This document shows, one piece after another, positions 16,652 to 24,144 of a stretch of 36,411 bases of DNA. Origin of the DNA: Ruminococcus turbiniformis (GTDB lineage Bacteria > Bacillota > Clostridia > Lachnospirales > Lachnospiraceae). The stretch is taken from assembly GCF_020687545.1 (NCBI RefSeq), contig NZ_JAJEQX010000036.1, positions 1 through 36,411 of the forward strand, in the 5' to 3' direction. The position numbers were made by a program, and so were the translations under genes. The notes beneath the pieces were generated by a model that saw only the letters and a program-made list of their open reading frames with translations, had not been told where the DNA came from and did not search any database. Each line of letters opens with the position of its first letter. The first letter of the stretch is position 1.

Positions 16652-17179
16652 CTAATCATTCTGTTTGTATTTCCGGGTAATCATGTTTGCTATCAGGCGT
16701 GTGCAGTTACATTCAGCGTCCGATAAATTCCGCCCTGACTCCGGGATCAGCAATAGCGCCGCTTTTTTAGAAGCCCAAGCTAAAGTGATCGGAAACAGTG
16801 CGGCAACCTTCCGGGAGCAGTCGGGAACCGGCGGGCAGATGCCCGATTGAGAAAACATTTCTCTGCCCTCCTCGATAAGAGAGCGCAGTTCCTCTGTGAT
16901 CTGTGCGCCTTCCTGCAGATAACATCCTTTGGACGCCAGGATGCAGTCGGTGTTGCTGATTGCAAGCCCGCAGCGGATGTTTTTATATAAAGGCTCCAGG
17001 AAATCCCGGAGTTCTTTGGAACCGGTATTCCGGGGCATACACTTCCGGATGCGGATGGTTGTCCCGTCCGTGGCAATCTCCAGGGTGCTGCCGCTGCGGA
17101 TGCCTGTCTCTTTGCGGATATCCGCAGGGATGATGATGCGCCCTTGGGTATCCATGTTTCGTATCACGGCAATACTCAT
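16652..17179 (-). CDS. AbrB/SpoVT-type transcriptional regulator
   Basis: The 175-residue protein starts with a SpoVT-AbrB swapped-hairpin DNA-binding domain (VIRNMDTQGRIIIPADIRKE then TGIRSGSTLEIATDGTTIRI). It continues with a roughly 110-residue C-terminal domain resembling the GAF-like effector domain of SpoVT (NIRCGLAISNTDCILASKGC). ATG at 17179 has AAAGGA. It lies behind a terminator hairpin and directly before the sigma gene (9 nt), so it may control that distal half of the operon. Confidence 0.88.
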   Translation of the reverse strand: MSIAVIRNMDTQGRIIIPADIRKETGIRSGSTLEIATDGTTIRIRKCMPRNTGSKELRDFLEPLYKNIRCGLAISNTDCILASKGCYLQEGAQITEELRSLIEEGREMFSQSGICPPVPDCSRKVAALFPITLAWASKKAALLLIPESGRNLSDAECNCTRLIANMITRKYKQND

Positions 17180-17210
17180 AAAAACCGTCCTTTCTTTTAC
17201 GCCGGAACAG

Positions 17211-17233
17211 AAAAAGAAGCGGTGCTTCCGCTT
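17211..17233 (-). terminator. Intra-operon terminator before the AbrB-like gene
   Basis: On the minus strand AAGCGG-AAGCA-CCGCTT forms a 6-bp perfect stem followed by CTTTTT. It lies between the gene at 17263 and the regulator at 17179 with no obvious new promoter. Downstream genes would depend on readthrough or a weak internal promoter. Confidence 0.7.
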
Positions 17234-17262
17234 CCTTTCCTGCATGGTTGTATCGTATGTTT

Positions 17263-17949
17263 CTATGCTGCGTATGGGTAAGGCTGCCGCTGCATCTGCT
17301 GGCGCTGGGCCTGCTGATTTGCGAGCATCTCTTTCCCGTTTGAGATCAGCGGCGGGGCAATGCAGCGCTCCCACTCGGTCACATACGCATCCACCCGCTT
17401 TAAGAGCAGGTAGAGATCCATGTCCGTGAGCAGGATAAAGGCCGATTTTTCCATCTGGAAGCTGCCGGACTGCATATAGGAGCCGCCGTTTCGATTCTGT
17501 ACTTTGATCCCCTTTCCGTTGACGATCTGGATCCGCCATGGGTTATTCATCTCCTGACCGTTTGACATCCGGCTGTGTCTGGAAATGGAAAACTGCTGTG
17601 CGGTGGAGTACCCGTACTGATCGGGTTCCCCAAAGATCTTGCTGATACTCCACTCATATTCCTGGAAGCCTGCGGTAAGGCGGGTGAGGAAAAACTGCAC
17701 CTGCTCCGGGCTTAAATGGAACCGGGTGATGATGTTGCGTTCCCCGGTGCCGTTGGAATAATCCTGGATAGACACGCCGATGAGCGAGTGAACCTTATGA
17801 TTGTTCTCTGAGAACTCTCCTTTGGCGTGTATCTGTGCATAGCTGCCAGGCAAAGCGGCCCGTAGCCGGTCATGAAAAGAAATCAGTTTTTTGTCATTCT
17901 GGACCTTACAGATCTGGTCCGATGCCAGATTCTGATAAGACTGGCTCAT
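17263..17949 (-). CDS. Unknown protein with glutamine-rich tail
   Basis: The 228-residue protein is not recognised. The core has mixed strands (YAQIHAKGEFSENNHKVHSL, NIITRFHLSPEQVQFFLTRL, WRIQIVNGKGIKVQNRNGG). The tail after about residue 205 is Gln/Arg-rich (QQAQRQQMQRQPYPYAA), as in some single-strand or RNA-binding accessory proteins. It follows the VWA gene by 23 nt and so may belong to the MoxR-VWA system. Confidence 0.72.
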   Translation of the reverse strand: MSQSYQNLASDQICKVQNDKKLISFHDRLRAALPGSYAQIHAKGEFSENNHKVHSLIGVSIQDYSNGTGERNIITRFHLSPEQVQFFLTRLTAGFQEYEWSISKIFGEPDQYGYSTAQQFSISRHSRMSNGQEMNNPWRIQIVNGKGIKVQNRNGGSYMQSGSFQMEKSAFILLTDMDLYLLLKRVDAYVTEWERCIAPPLISNGKEMLANQQAQRQQMQRQPYPYAA

Positions 17950-17972
17950 AAGTTATCCCTTCTTTCTATGAT

Positions 17973-20090
17973 TTATTTGAGGTACTGTTTAACGAGGAGC
18001 GTCAGGTTTTTCGGCAGGTCATCCAGACGGGTAATGTCCAGAAACCCTTCCTGATAGATGCGCTGGATGGCATCCTTGTCCTCTCCAATGGCTGCCGCAA
18101 ACAGAACAATATTCTGTCTGGCGTATTCCTTCTTGATTCCCCGCAGGTCCGCCTCTGCCTCCGTGCCGCGATAACCGGTATCGGCTGGCTGACCGTCGGA
18201 GATCAGGATCAGAAGTTTCCGGTTCTCCGGTCTTTTCGCCAGATGCTCTGCAACAAAGCGGAGCGCTGCGCCGTCCCTGTTGCCGTTGCGGTCTATCATA
18301 TCCATCAGCCGGTAGCGGTCATTCTCGTCCACAGAGTTAAACTCCGCATAGGAATAGAGGGCTACGCCCCGGTAATCCGTGGAATGGCCATAGATGGTCA
18401 CCGGGATCCCCAGGCTGACACAGAAGTCATAAAGGACAATGGCTGTCTTTCTGGCGTGAGTGATACGGTCACCCCAGCCCATAGATCCGCTTTCGTCAAT
18501 CAGGAGCCCTACTGCCAGCCGCTGTTCATCGGCTGGGAGCCTGGTCCTTATGAAGAAAGAACCGTCCTGGTGATGGAAGGAGCGCATATCCAGCCGCCGT
18601 CCATACAGAAGGTTCTTCTGCTTTCCGCCTTCCGCCTCCTCTTTTAAGAGGGGCAGTATGGAACTCTGCAGGCGCTTAGAAGCCCTGAGAAGAGGAGGTG
18701 CAACTTCCTCATACTGCCGGATCAGCCGGTCTGGGATGTCCTGTACCCGATGAATGGTCACATGGATACCGGCATGGGCATTTCCGTAATGGATATCATT
18801 TGCTGCTTTCTGTAATTCTTCTGTCAGCTGCTGCTCATAGGCTGCCTGTGCTTTTTCTGTTGCGGCTTCATTTAAGACACGGGCAATATCTGATGCCGCA
18901 TCCTCATAGCCGGTGCCGGCATACTGGGATGCGTAGGTTACGCCCGGATCATTGCCGTCTAAAATAGCGCTGGTCTTGGCAAGGGCAATCCGCCCGCCTT
19001 CCTCCGCCATCACTTTTTCCGCTTCCTTTAGGCTTTCCTGACGGCCTTTGGAAGAAAAGAAATCTGCGTCTTGCGGATCGGTGCCTGCGTCTCCTTTGGC
19101 GGCAGGGATATTTTTTACCTCCCCACCACCTTTTCCCAGAGGAATGGGCGTGCTGCCCGCAATCTGCTGATCCAGAAGATCCTGAAGCTCCTCTGTTGCT
19201 TCTGTTTCATTCTTTTGTTCCAGCTTTTCCCGCATTTCTTCTACCAGCGGTTTGATAAAGTCCCAGAACAGGACAAGCAGGCAGTTTGTCGCAGTCAGCC
19301 GTTCTTTGATCGATGGTGCTTCCAGCGCCGTGTCGATATACTCCATACCATCGGCCAGCACATCCAGGTATTCGCTGTCGCTGTGGAAGCGGTTACTGAT
19401 GGTGCCGGACCGGCAATAGGCCAGAAGCAGGTTGGTTGCAATCGTAAACGGCTGGTAGTCCCGGCTGAGCTGTTCGTGAAGATCCGGGATCTGCTCCAGC
19501 ATCCGCAGGTTATTGAGCTGGATGCCTTTTCGGAAGCTGCCGGGAAAGGCAGCACACATCTTCGCTTCAATATAGATGTCTTCCAGGATGTTCTGAAGAG
19601 AAGCCGCACAGGTCTGCAAGGTCAGAGATACGGCCTTGTCCTTTTCCTGCAGGGCGTCCAGAATCTCCGTTTGGTTTTTCTGATAAGCCGGCAGTTCCAC
19701 GGAAGGATCTTCCGGGTAAAAAGAGCCGTTCCCCAGGTTTGTCAGGTAGAGGTTCCGGGTGGTAAAATCCGTAAACAAAAGATGTGCCGTTTCATGCCCG
19801 GTCATCCCTACCAGGCTCAATGCCCGCAGGAAGCGGGAAGGAAAGCTCTGGGTGACAGGGTTTGCCGCGTTCAGGTAGATCTTATAAGAGTCTGTGTATG
19901 CCAGTGCCGCACCATCGGACTCATCCCAAGAGATCAGTGCCTGCAGTCCGTAGCAGTAGCGCCCGGTAGCAGCACGTGCCAGGGAGGTCAGATACTGATG
20001 GAAGGCAGAGGATGTAAAAAATTCCTGGTCGGGAATGGAAGTTTCCTCTTCCCGGATCATCTGTTTTAATTTTTTCTGATTGCTGTTCAA
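17973..20090 (-). CDS. CobT-like VWA protein with HExxH motif
   Basis: The 705-residue protein has three parts. The N-terminal region carries HETAH (residues 99-103), an HExxH zinc-metallopeptidase-like motif. The middle is a long acidic helical linker (about 280-440). The C-terminal VWA domain has the MIDAS motif DESGS (532-536), GNRDGAAL (about 603-610) and SDGQPAD (631-637). Such VWA proteins partner with MoxR/CobS AAA+ ATPases, here encoded two genes upstream. The start is TTG at 20090, shortly after an AAAGGA site and 3 nt past the XRE stop. Neither a cobalamin pathway nor a chelatase large subunit is nearby, so true cobalt chelation is unlikely. Confidence 0.88.
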   Translation of the reverse strand: MNSNQKKLKQMIREEETSIPDQEFFTSSAFHQYLTSLARAATGRYCYGLQALISWDESDGAALAYTDSYKIYLNAANPVTQSFPSRFLRALSLVGMTGHETAHLLFTDFTTRNLYLTNLGNGSFYPEDPSVELPAYQKNQTEILDALQEKDKAVSLTLQTCAASLQNILEDIYIEAKMCAAFPGSFRKGIQLNNLRMLEQIPDLHEQLSRDYQPFTIATNLLLAYCRSGTISNRFHSDSEYLDVLADGMEYIDTALEAPSIKERLTATNCLLVLFWDFIKPLVEEMREKLEQKNETEATEELQDLLDQQIAGSTPIPLGKGGGEVKNIPAAKGDAGTDPQDADFFSSKGRQESLKEAEKVMAEEGGRIALAKTSAILDGNDPGVTYASQYAGTGYEDAASDIARVLNEAATEKAQAAYEQQLTEELQKAANDIHYGNAHAGIHVTIHRVQDIPDRLIRQYEEVAPPLLRASKRLQSSILPLLKEEAEGGKQKNLLYGRRLDMRSFHHQDGSFFIRTRLPADEQRLAVGLLIDESGSMGWGDRITHARKTAIVLYDFCVSLGIPVTIYGHSTDYRGVALYSYAEFNSVDENDRYRLMDMIDRNGNRDGAALRFVAEHLAKRPENRKLLILISDGQPADTGYRGTEAEADLRGIKKEYARQNIVLFAAAIGEDKDAIQRIYQEGFLDITRLDDLPKNLTLLVKQYLK

Positions 20091-20093
20091 GAT

Positions 20094-20345
20094 TCATTTC
20101 CTTTCTGTGAGATTTTTAGTCAGCAGGTCTTCCACCGTACAGCCGTAATAATGAGCCAGTTTCAGGACGGCATAGGCCAGGGGTGTTGTCCTGCAGTTTT
20201 CGTAATTCATAATGGTTTTTGGCGGCAGGCATAAGAAGCGTGCCACCGTTTTTTGGGAAAGCCCGCCCTGAGATTTGCGTAAGTAGGACAGGTTTTTTGC
20301 AAGAAGTGCATACATTTCTGGTTCTGTAAGAGGCGTTTTATCCAT
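20094..20345 (-). CDS. Small XRE-family helix-turn-helix regulator
   Basis: The 83-residue protein is a single lambda-repressor-like domain (LSYLRKSQGGLSQKTVARFL, PPKTIMNYENCRTTPLAYAV, LAHYYGCTVEDLL). ATG at 20345 follows AAGGTGG. It is sandwiched between the AAA+ and VWA genes, 19 nt and 3 nt away, so the three are surely cotranscribed. Its operator might be the tandem inverted repeats at 24145-24190, but this is only a guess. Confidence 0.87.
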   Translation of the reverse strand: MDKTPLTEPEMYALLAKNLSYLRKSQGGLSQKTVARFLCLPPKTIMNYENCRTTPLAYAVLKLAHYYGCTVEDLLTKNLTERK

Positions 20346-20364
20346 TGGACCACCTTCTTTCTTT

Positions 20365-22179
20365 TCAAGACGGCAGGACAGGATCCAGACAGCTTTCCTC
20401 GACTTCCGTGCGGCTGATGGCATCTGCCGTAGCAGAAGGCAGGATGGTGTAATGGGCCGCCTCCCGGATATCGCCGCAGACCATATAGGACTGCACCCAG
20501 GAAATCAGCTCCCGGACACCGCAGCATCCATCTGTGATCAGGTTTTCCCGACAATATTCCGAGATGGAGTGGACGATCCGTGCCATTGTCTGAACAGTCT
20601 TTTTCTCTTTGCAGCCGGTAACGCCAAGCACCCGTTCCATCAGTGTCTCCTCATCCGGTTCATCCAAGTCAACGACCAGGTTCATTCGGGAGATTACGGA
20701 CTGGTTTAAAGGCTTGCAGCCTGCATAGTCATTGTTGGTTGTTACGACGATCACCATATCCGGATGCCGCTGAACCGTTTCTCCGTTGGGGAGAAACACA
20801 CTGTTGCATCGGTCCATCAGGGAGTTTAATCCCACCAGCACACCGGGATTTGCAATGACCGTCGGCTCCTGTATCTCAATCAGGTATCCGTTCCGTATTG
20901 CTTCCACCAGCGGCGTATCCACATAACGGAAATTCTGCTGGCTGGTTTTGGAGTCGTAGTATTCGTGCATTTCATCAAAAATGGTATCAATGAGCTGCTT
21001 GTAGACCTGGTCTTCTGTAACATTTTCATCATAGGTCCCGGTCAGTTTTTCATAAGCACTGGCAGGATCCAGCATGATGTCCTGGAAAGACGGATACTGC
21101 CGCTCCAGGGCAGTACGTTTCCCGTCCACATCCGGAAGGATCTGTCCGAGCAGGTCGAATACCTCTGTATTTGCGGAACAGGTCAGGCAACGGTAGGGAA
21201 GATGAAGCCCGGAAGCGATTGCTTTGGCTCCTTCGGTTTTTCCCGTGCCGGCAGGGCCACGCAGAAGAAAGTTCCGCATGGGCTGTACCGTGTCCGTTGT
21301 GATCTTTGCGTGTTCACAGATCCGTTTGACTTCCTTCGGAATGATATACCAGTCCGGCAGTACCGGGACGGTCAGTTCCTCCTCCGGAGTCAGCACACGG
21401 GCAGGTGATAAGACATACTGCCCCATGAAATCTGCTTTCGCTATGACTTCCGCTTTCTTCTTAAAGGTGTTGCCGGGCTTCAGTACCTGGAACGCCCCGT
21501 GGATGATCTCTGTAGGCGCATAGGTTCCCGTTTGAAGAGCCAGCGGCTTCAAAAGCGGGATGACACCATTGGGAGCGATATCCGTGCGGATCCCTCCCGT
21601 TGCGAGCGTATCACTGTATCGGATCCGGCGATAAGCGTTGTCACAAAGGACAGCCGCCGTTTCTGCCGCCTCGTCCATGTCCGGATAACCGGCTGCACGG
21701 TATTCCTTTAACTGCTGGTATTTCTCATTGAACTCCTCATCGGAAAGAAACGTAGGCATCAGAGCGAATAACAAAGCAGTTCCTGTATTCTCGGAATCTT
21801 TGAATACATATTTCTCCGGTGTATTTTCCGTATCCGGCGGCACCGTGTACTTCCCGGCAATAAATTTCCCGTTTGCAGGGTTATAGACCACCACATGAAG
21901 TTCTCCGGTACGGCTGGGATATTCTGCCACCGTATAGGTATTGGTCTGGCTCCCGATTGCACCCAGTTCTTCTGCCGACTTCCCACCTGCGGGCTCCTCC
22001 AGTTCCATATAGGTCAGGACGGCCTGCAGCGTAGCCGCATGGAGGGTGCTTCTCTTCTGCGGCTGGGTACAGTATTTGGATGCGATATTCTTAAACACGG
22101 CGTCATCCGTATAGTCTTTGAATGGTTCTGGGAGCGTGCGCTGGAAGGTCCAGCTCTCCACTAATTTTCCACTTGCCAT
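20365..22179 (-). CDS. MoxR/CobS-type AAA+ ATPase
   Basis: The 604-residue protein has a family-unlike N-terminal half (1-280) and a C-terminal AAA+ domain: Walker A GPAGTGKT (308-315), a Walker B-like strand YLIEIQEP (432-439), sensor 1 VTTNNDY (479-485) and an SRMN segment with the likely Arg finger (498). MoxR/CobS ATPases act with VWA partners to remodel or mature target proteins or complexes. The N-terminal extension, with segments such as YTVAEYPSRTGELHVVVYNP, may recognise substrate. Walker B ends in Gln-Glu instead of Asp-Glu, a known variation in MoxR relatives. AGGAGG precedes the ATG. Confidence 0.88.
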   Translation of the reverse strand: MASGKLVESWTFQRTLPEPFKDYTDDAVFKNIASKYCTQPQKRSTLHAATLQAVLTYMELEEPAGGKSAEELGAIGSQTNTYTVAEYPSRTGELHVVVYNPANGKFIAGKYTVPPDTENTPEKYVFKDSENTGTALLFALMPTFLSDEEFNEKYQQLKEYRAAGYPDMDEAAETAAVLCDNAYRRIRYSDTLATGGIRTDIAPNGVIPLLKPLALQTGTYAPTEIIHGAFQVLKPGNTFKKKAEVIAKADFMGQYVLSPARVLTPEEELTVPVLPDWYIIPKEVKRICEHAKITTDTVQPMRNFLLRGPAGTGKTEGAKAIASGLHLPYRCLTCSANTEVFDLLGQILPDVDGKRTALERQYPSFQDIMLDPASAYEKLTGTYDENVTEDQVYKQLIDTIFDEMHEYYDSKTSQQNFRYVDTPLVEAIRNGYLIEIQEPTVIANPGVLVGLNSLMDRCNSVFLPNGETVQRHPDMVIVVTTNNDYAGCKPLNQSVISRMNLVVDLDEPDEETLMERVLGVTGCKEKKTVQTMARIVHSISEYCRENLITDGCCGVRELISWVQSYMVCGDIREAAHYTILPSATADAISRTEVEESCLDPVLPS

Positions 22180-22194
22180 CGTTGCTTTTCCTCC

Positions 22195-22965
22195 TTATGC
22201 CCAGGTGATCTCCACTGCGTTTTCCGTTTCTGCCGCATCCAGTTCATCATCGGCAAACACCTGCAGGAGTGCAGGCCAGTAGGCTTTCGGCGGGAAATGC
22301 TCCAGCTTGCCCTTTACCTCCGGCTCCTTCCCGTTGAGGATATAAACGTCCCCCTGTTCTCCAATGAACAGCTTCTGGTGTCCTTTTGCCTGTAAATTCC
22401 CGATCATTTCCACAAGGAATGGTTTCCCGATCAGGGAGTACCAGGACGCAGGATCAACCTTTGGCGTATCCGGGGATGCGGCTTTGTCGCCTTTCCGTTT
22501 CAACGCAGAGACAGTCAGCATCTGAAGATGCAGGCTGCCGTATTCATCCATAGACACCTCTGCAAAGTTATGATTACCGGTGTTTCTGGTAGATAAGCGG
22601 ATCGCATCGCCATCCAGCAGGTGGGAAAGACGCAGGGGTTCTGCAAATTCCCAGGTGGCTTCCGGAAAAGCAGACTGAAGTGTGTCTGTAATCTGGTAGC
22701 TGATCTGCCGGATCAGGATGGTTTCCAGATCTGAGTTCCCGTTTCCTGTATCCGTTGCCCTTCCAGTCGGAATCCGCAATTTCCGGAGTCCGGAAGCAAG
22801 CGGAGGGATGATAAGGATTGCCAGGGAAACAAGGACTCCTGCAGCAGCGATGCCAGTCATCAGATAGGACTGGCTTCCCTTTGGGAGCAGAAATGCCGCC
22901 GCAAACAGGCACAATACGGTGATCTGTAACGTCTTTTTGATCGTTCTGGTTTTCTTTGCTTTCAT
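22195..22965 (-). CDS. Two-helix membrane protein of the MoxR-VWA operon
   Basis: The 256-residue protein has a basic N-terminus and two transmembrane helices (about 10-28 and 34-56), then a soluble domain of about 195 residues (ISYQITDTLQSAFPEATWEF, GNHNFAEVSMDEYGSLHLQM). I recognise no family. ATG at 22965 has AAGGAAG. It is 15 nt before the AAA+ gene. It may tether the MoxR-VWA machinery to the membrane; this is inferred from position only. Confidence 0.76.
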   Translation of the reverse strand: MKAKKTRTIKKTLQITVLCLFAAAFLLPKGSQSYLMTGIAAAGVLVSLAILIIPPLASGLRKLRIPTGRATDTGNGNSDLETILIRQISYQITDTLQSAFPEATWEFAEPLRLSHLLDGDAIRLSTRNTGNHNFAEVSMDEYGSLHLQMLTVSALKRKGDKAASPDTPKVDPASWYSLIGKPFLVEMIGNLQAKGHQKLFIGEQGDVYILNGKEPEVKGKLEHFPPKAYWPALLQVFADDELDAAETENAVEITWA

Positions 22966-22995
22966 GTAAATTCTTCCTTTCTTCCTAAACTTGCT

Positions 22996-23050
22996 GTGCC
23001 GCACCCAGGAGAGCCGATGATCGGCGCTCTCCTGGATCCCGTGCGGACAC
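22996..23050 (-). promoter_or_regulatory. Intercistronic structured motif, copy D
   Basis: On the minus strand TGTGTC and CGCAC pair with GTGCGG and CACA, enclosing a long stem (CCAGGAGAGC with GCTCTCCTGG), and GCAAGTTTAGG follows. The edges match the leader motifs at 3524-3563 and 24032-24087. It lies immediately after a terminator T-run and before the membrane protein gene. Confidence 0.5.
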
Positions 23051-23095
23051 AAAAAAAAGAACTGCCTGTTCGGAGTAGTCTCCGGGTGCAATTCT
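23051..23095 (-). terminator. Terminator after the SSB-like gene
   Basis: AGAATTGC and GCAGTTCT pair (one wobble) around an inner CCGGAG/CTCCG hairpin, followed by eight T residues, 41 nt past the SSB stop. All downstream operon genes need readthrough of this site or another promoter. Confidence 0.75.
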
Positions 23096-23135
23096 CTACA
23101 TGGATCGTTCCTTATGTAATTTTTTGTGGTCAGCA

Positions 23136-23921
23136 TCAAGCGACAAAGGGAAGTGTCTCTGCCTGCTGTTCTGTAACCTGGGTAAATCCATCTCCCGGAT
23201 AGCCGCCCTGTGTTCCAGGAGCTGCCCCGTTTCCAGGAGCATAGCCGCCGGAAGGCTGCTGGTTCGGATTGCCCTGTGCGTAATTCGGTGCGCTTCCAGG
23301 ATTCGGAGCGTAGCCGTTCTGGGGCTGTCTGTAACCGTTCTGCGGTACGTTCCCCTGTGGAGCATTTGTTCTTCCCTGTCCTCCCCGTGCATATCCATTC
23401 TGGTTCTGCGGTGCGGCGCCTGCAGGTGCATAATTGCCGGCAGGAGCACCGGATGCCTGTGGATAGCCTCCCTGTGTAGGTGTCTGGTATCCGCCCTGCT
23501 GATTGGGAACAGGAGCGCCTCCGGGTTGTCCATAGCCGTTCTGAGGAGCGCCTCCGGGTACACCGGGATTGGTTCCGTTTTCATCGGCATAAGTCAAGGG
23601 CGCAAACTGCCAGTCTTTGACAACCACGCTGGGGCCGGAGTTCGGTTTCCCCTGGTTTTTCCCTTTCTGATGAATGAAGGGATGCAGCTCCAGCTCTCCA
23701 ATGATAATCAGGCCGGTTGACTTTTTCACACCTGCTTTGATCAGGCGGTCTGCCAGAAATGAATTGAAATAACAGGAATAGAATACGGTCTCTTTGTTTC
23801 CGTCTGCTCCCCGCTGGGGGCAGGAGATATCCAGAGTCGTATAGGTTGTGTTGCTGTTCTTTGCCTGCATGATCTGAGGATCCGTTGTTGGCCTCCCTGG
23901 TAAAAAGATGATTGCTGACAT
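23136..23921 (-). CDS. SSB-like protein with long Gly/Gln/Asn/Pro tail
   Basis: The 261-residue protein has an N-terminal OB-fold-like domain of about 110 residues (SAIIFLPGRPTTDPQIMQAK, YTTLDISCPQRG, YSCYFNSFLADRLIKAGVKK, STGLIIIGELELHPF) resembling single-stranded DNA-binding proteins. A low-complexity tail rich in QNGYGQPGGAP-like repeats follows. The extreme end QQAETLPFVA recalls the DDDLPF tip that SSBs use to recruit partners. ATG at 23921 has AAAGGAG. It is the first gene after the structured leader and heads the operon, consistent with a role in handling single-stranded element DNA. Confidence 0.78.
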   Translation of the reverse strand: MSAIIFLPGRPTTDPQIMQAKNSNTTYTTLDISCPQRGADGNKETVFYSCYFNSFLADRLIKAGVKKSTGLIIIGELELHPFIHQKGKNQGKPNSGPSVVVKDWQFAPLTYADENGTNPGVPGGAPQNGYGQPGGAPVPNQQGGYQTPTQGGYPQASGAPAGNYAPAGAAPQNQNGYARGGQGRTNAPQGNVPQNGYRQPQNGYAPNPGSAPNYAQGNPNQQPSGGYAPGNGAAPGTQGGYPGDGFTQVTEQQAETLPFVA

Positions 23922-23973
23922 AGAAATTCTCCTTTCTGCCTCTTTGGGCGTTAAAATAAAAAATAGTGAAAAT

Positions 23974-24021
23974 AAAAAAAGTGCCATTACAGTGCCGTAA
24001 AAAACGGCATTATAATGACAC
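23974..24021 (-). terminator. Leader terminator upstream of the SSB-like gene
   Basis: A stem of about 18 bp on the minus-strand RNA (GTGTCATTATAATGCCGT with ACGGCACTGTAATGGCAC, two U-G wobbles and one mismatch) is followed by seven T residues. It stands between the operon promoter and the SSB-like start (52 nt away), so transcription of the whole operon must pass it. Confidence 0.82.
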
Positions 24022-24031
24022 GATTTTCCAA

Positions 24032-24087
24032 CTTAAACAGCATGTGTCCTGGGTGAATGGCCCAGACTCCCATTTCGGGATGACACA
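24032..24087 (-). promoter_or_regulatory. Structured leader motif, copy B (SSB operon)
   Basis: The minus-strand RNA has an outer stem TGTGTC/GACACA enclosing two small hairpins (CCCGAAATGGG and CTGGG...CCCAG), like a three-way junction, then TGCTGTTTAAG. It starts 19 nt after the -10 box and is followed by a terminator, the same order as in the ligA leader. The interior differs strongly from copy A while the edges and downstream GCTGTTTA are retained. Confidence 0.65.
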
Positions 24088-24138
24088 AAAACTCAAATAC
24101 AAGATTATAGTAGCACAAGATATGGTAGGTGTCAAATG
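24039..24138. repeat. 100-bp direct repeat, left copy (functional promoter/leader)
   Basis: This stretch matches 29547-29645 at about 92% identity in the same orientation. It spans the promoter and the structured leader of the SSB operon. The two copies flank the second Bce-type module. Confidence 0.85.
24107..24135 (-). promoter_or_regulatory. Promoter of the SSB/MoxR-VWA operon
   Basis: TTGACA (24135-24130) and TACTAT (24112-24107) are 17 bp apart on the minus strand; an overlapping TATAAT lies 3 bp further. The spacer resembles that of the ligA promoter, implying a common origin. Confidence 0.82.
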
Positions 24139-24144
24139 CAAATG

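Noticed and set aside
19071..20069. Long open frame (332 codons) on the plus strand
   Set aside because: It lies wholly antisense to the VWA gene, whose protein has clear domains; the antisense product has no recognisable motif or ribosome site.
17973..22179. Cobaltochelatase CobS/CobT
   Set aside because: No CobN-like large subunit or cobalamin genes nearby, and both proteins carry extra domains; the resemblance is to the general MoxR-VWA class.
22996..23050. Reading the long intercistronic stem as a terminator of the SSB-like gene
   Set aside because: On the minus strand the T-run precedes this stem and belongs to the separate hairpin at 23051-23095; no T-run follows it.
23059..23071. GAAC-N5-GTTC resembling a LexA box upstream of the membrane protein gene
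   Set aside because: Spacing is five and not four, and the sequence is part of a terminator stem.
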